64,000 nt of DNA from positions 248,001 to 312,000 of the forward strand of contig NZ_JARXWB010000002.1 in the NCBI RefSeq assembly GCF_029892425.1, given 5' to 3'. This document shows positions 63,300 through 64,000 of the stretch, one piece after another. Origin of the DNA: Bradyrhizobium sp. BR13661 (lineage in GTDB: Bacteria > Pseudomonadota > Alphaproteobacteria > Rhizobiales > Xanthobacteraceae). Under the pieces are notes generated by a model that made no database searches, had not been told where the DNA came from, and saw only the letters and a list, made by a program, of their open reading frames with translations. Made by a program: the position numbers and the translations under genes. The first letter of the stretch is position 1, and every line of letters starts with the position of its first letter.

Positions 63300-64000
63300 G
63301 CGGCGAATTCGATGCGCGGGTCGACCAGTCGATAGACGAGGTCGGTGATGAGGTTGAAGATCAGCACCATGACCGAGCAGGTCACGAAGACGCCGAGCAG
63401 CAGATTGTAGTCGCGCTGCAACAGTGCGTCGTACATCAGCCGCCCGATGCCGGGCCAGGCGAACACGGTCTCGGTGATGACGGCGCCGCCGATCAGCGTT
63501 CCGGCATGGACGCCGGCGAGCGTCACGACGGGCAGCAGCGCGTTGCGCAACACATGGCGGCGCTGGATCACAGAGTCGGAAAGACCCTTGGCGCGCGCGG
63601 TCTTGACGAAGTCGAGCCGCTTCACCTCCAGCATCGAGGCGCGCGTCATGCGCGTGTAGGTCGCCATGAAGAACAGGCCGAGCGTCATCGCCGGCATGAT
63701 CAGGTGCTTTGCGACGTCGACCACGTGGGCAAGGCCGGCGAGGTTGGCGCCGACGGTCTCGTAACCGAAGCTCGGCAGCCAATCGACCGTGACCGAGAAC
63801 AGCAGGATGCCCATCAGCGCCACCCAGAAGATCGGCATGGCGTAGAAGACGAGCGCAAAGATCGTGATGCCGGTGTCGAGGAACGTCCCGGCAAAGCGTG
63901 CGGCGAAGGTGCCGAAGAGAACGCCGAGCGCGAGCGAGATTGCGAACGCCGTCAGCGTCAACAGCAGCGTCGCCGGCAGCCGTTCCGCGATCAGCTTGGC
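63296..64000 (-). CDS. ABC transporter permease (DppB-like), truncated at window edge
   Basis: The visible 234 residues have no start in the window, so the N-terminal first helix is beyond the right edge. The EAA loop reads QRRHVLRNALLPVVTLAGVH, and GGAVITETVFAWPGIGRLMY and the C-terminal YRLVDPRIEF are typical of the DppB/OppB group. It partners the DppC-like permease and fused ATPase in one operon with overlapping stops and starts. Confidence 0.9.
   Translation of the reverse strand, partial: AKLIAERLPATLLLTLTAFAISLALGVLFGTFAARFAGTFLDTGITIFALVFYAMPIFWVALMGILLFSVTVDWLPSFGYETVGANLAGLAHVVDVAKHLIMPAMTLGLFFMATYTRMTRASMLEVKRLDFVKTARAKGLSDSVIQRRHVLRNALLPVVTLAGVHAGTLIGGAVITETVFAWPGIGRLMYDALLQRDYNLLLGVFVTCSVMVLIFNLITDLVYRLVDPRIEFAA

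Overview
The window reads as a chromosomal core segment of a Bradyrhizobium-type alphaproteobacterium (Rhizobiales, Nitrobacteraceae). The evidence is high GC with strongly biased third codon positions; the split atpI-atpB-atpE-atpF'-atpF cluster; the coxB-ctaD-ctaB-coxF-ctaG-coxC cluster followed by DUF983 and SURF1 genes; an ALA-synthase type hemA next to aroQ with a perfect FNR/FixK-like box between them; and palindromic intergenic repeats of kinds I associate with Bradyrhizobium/Rhodopseudomonas. I see no rRNA, tRNA, CRISPR array, prophage or insertion sequence. The species assignment is inference.

Layout. 1-5.5 kb: a truncated LysR regulator divergent from an EamA exporter, then a large PodJ-like polarity protein with Sel1 repeats. 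5.7-13 kb: a beta-barrel outer membrane protein, a PadR repressor with palindromic operators, and a fatty-acid beta-oxidation operon (NTF2-fold protein, acyl-CoA dehydrogenase, thiolase, FadJ-like bifunctional enzyme). 13-20.6 kb: a GST/MarR divergent pair sharing a palindrome, gshA, a PAN-domain secreted protein, a compact minus-strand operon tldD-lepB-mmcQ/yjbR-nucleotidyltransferase, and an IalB-family protein. 21-27.7 kb: the aa3 cytochrome c oxidase operon, including a 58-residue CoxF-like gene. 27.7-30.7 kb: a SnoaL-like protein, a NarL-type kinase/regulator pair, and a likely small RNA. 30.7-35 kb: thrC, an M16 peptidase, a GNAT and a secreted hypothetical protein. 35-38 kb: the F0 ATP synthase operon. 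38-41 kb: a hypothetical protein, YjbQ and an MHS-type transporter. 41-50 kb: signal transduction (orphan LuxR-type regulator, double-PAS hybrid kinase, giant sodium-symporter/hybrid kinase) around a 0.6 kb interspersed structured repeat and a Tat-exported epoxide-hydrolase-like protein. 50-59 kb: hemA, aroQ, an MBL-fold hydrolase, a chemotaxis receptor, a second outer membrane barrel, a small HTH protein and an MFS/spermidine-synthase fusion. 59.4-60.7 kb: four small uncharacterised genes. 60.8-64 kb: an oligopeptide-type ABC transporter that runs off the window.

The main functional theme is aerobic energy metabolism: heme synthesis (hemA, ctaB), oxidase assembly (ctaG, surf1, coxF), the oxidase itself, the F0 sector, and beta-oxidation. 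Around it sits a dense sensory layer. The most notable non-coding signals are a candidate three-hairpin sRNA upstream of thrC, a multi-armed cruciform inside an interspersed repeat near 45 kb, a set of long inverted repeats of which four of five lie between convergent genes, and several well-formed operator-like palindromes.
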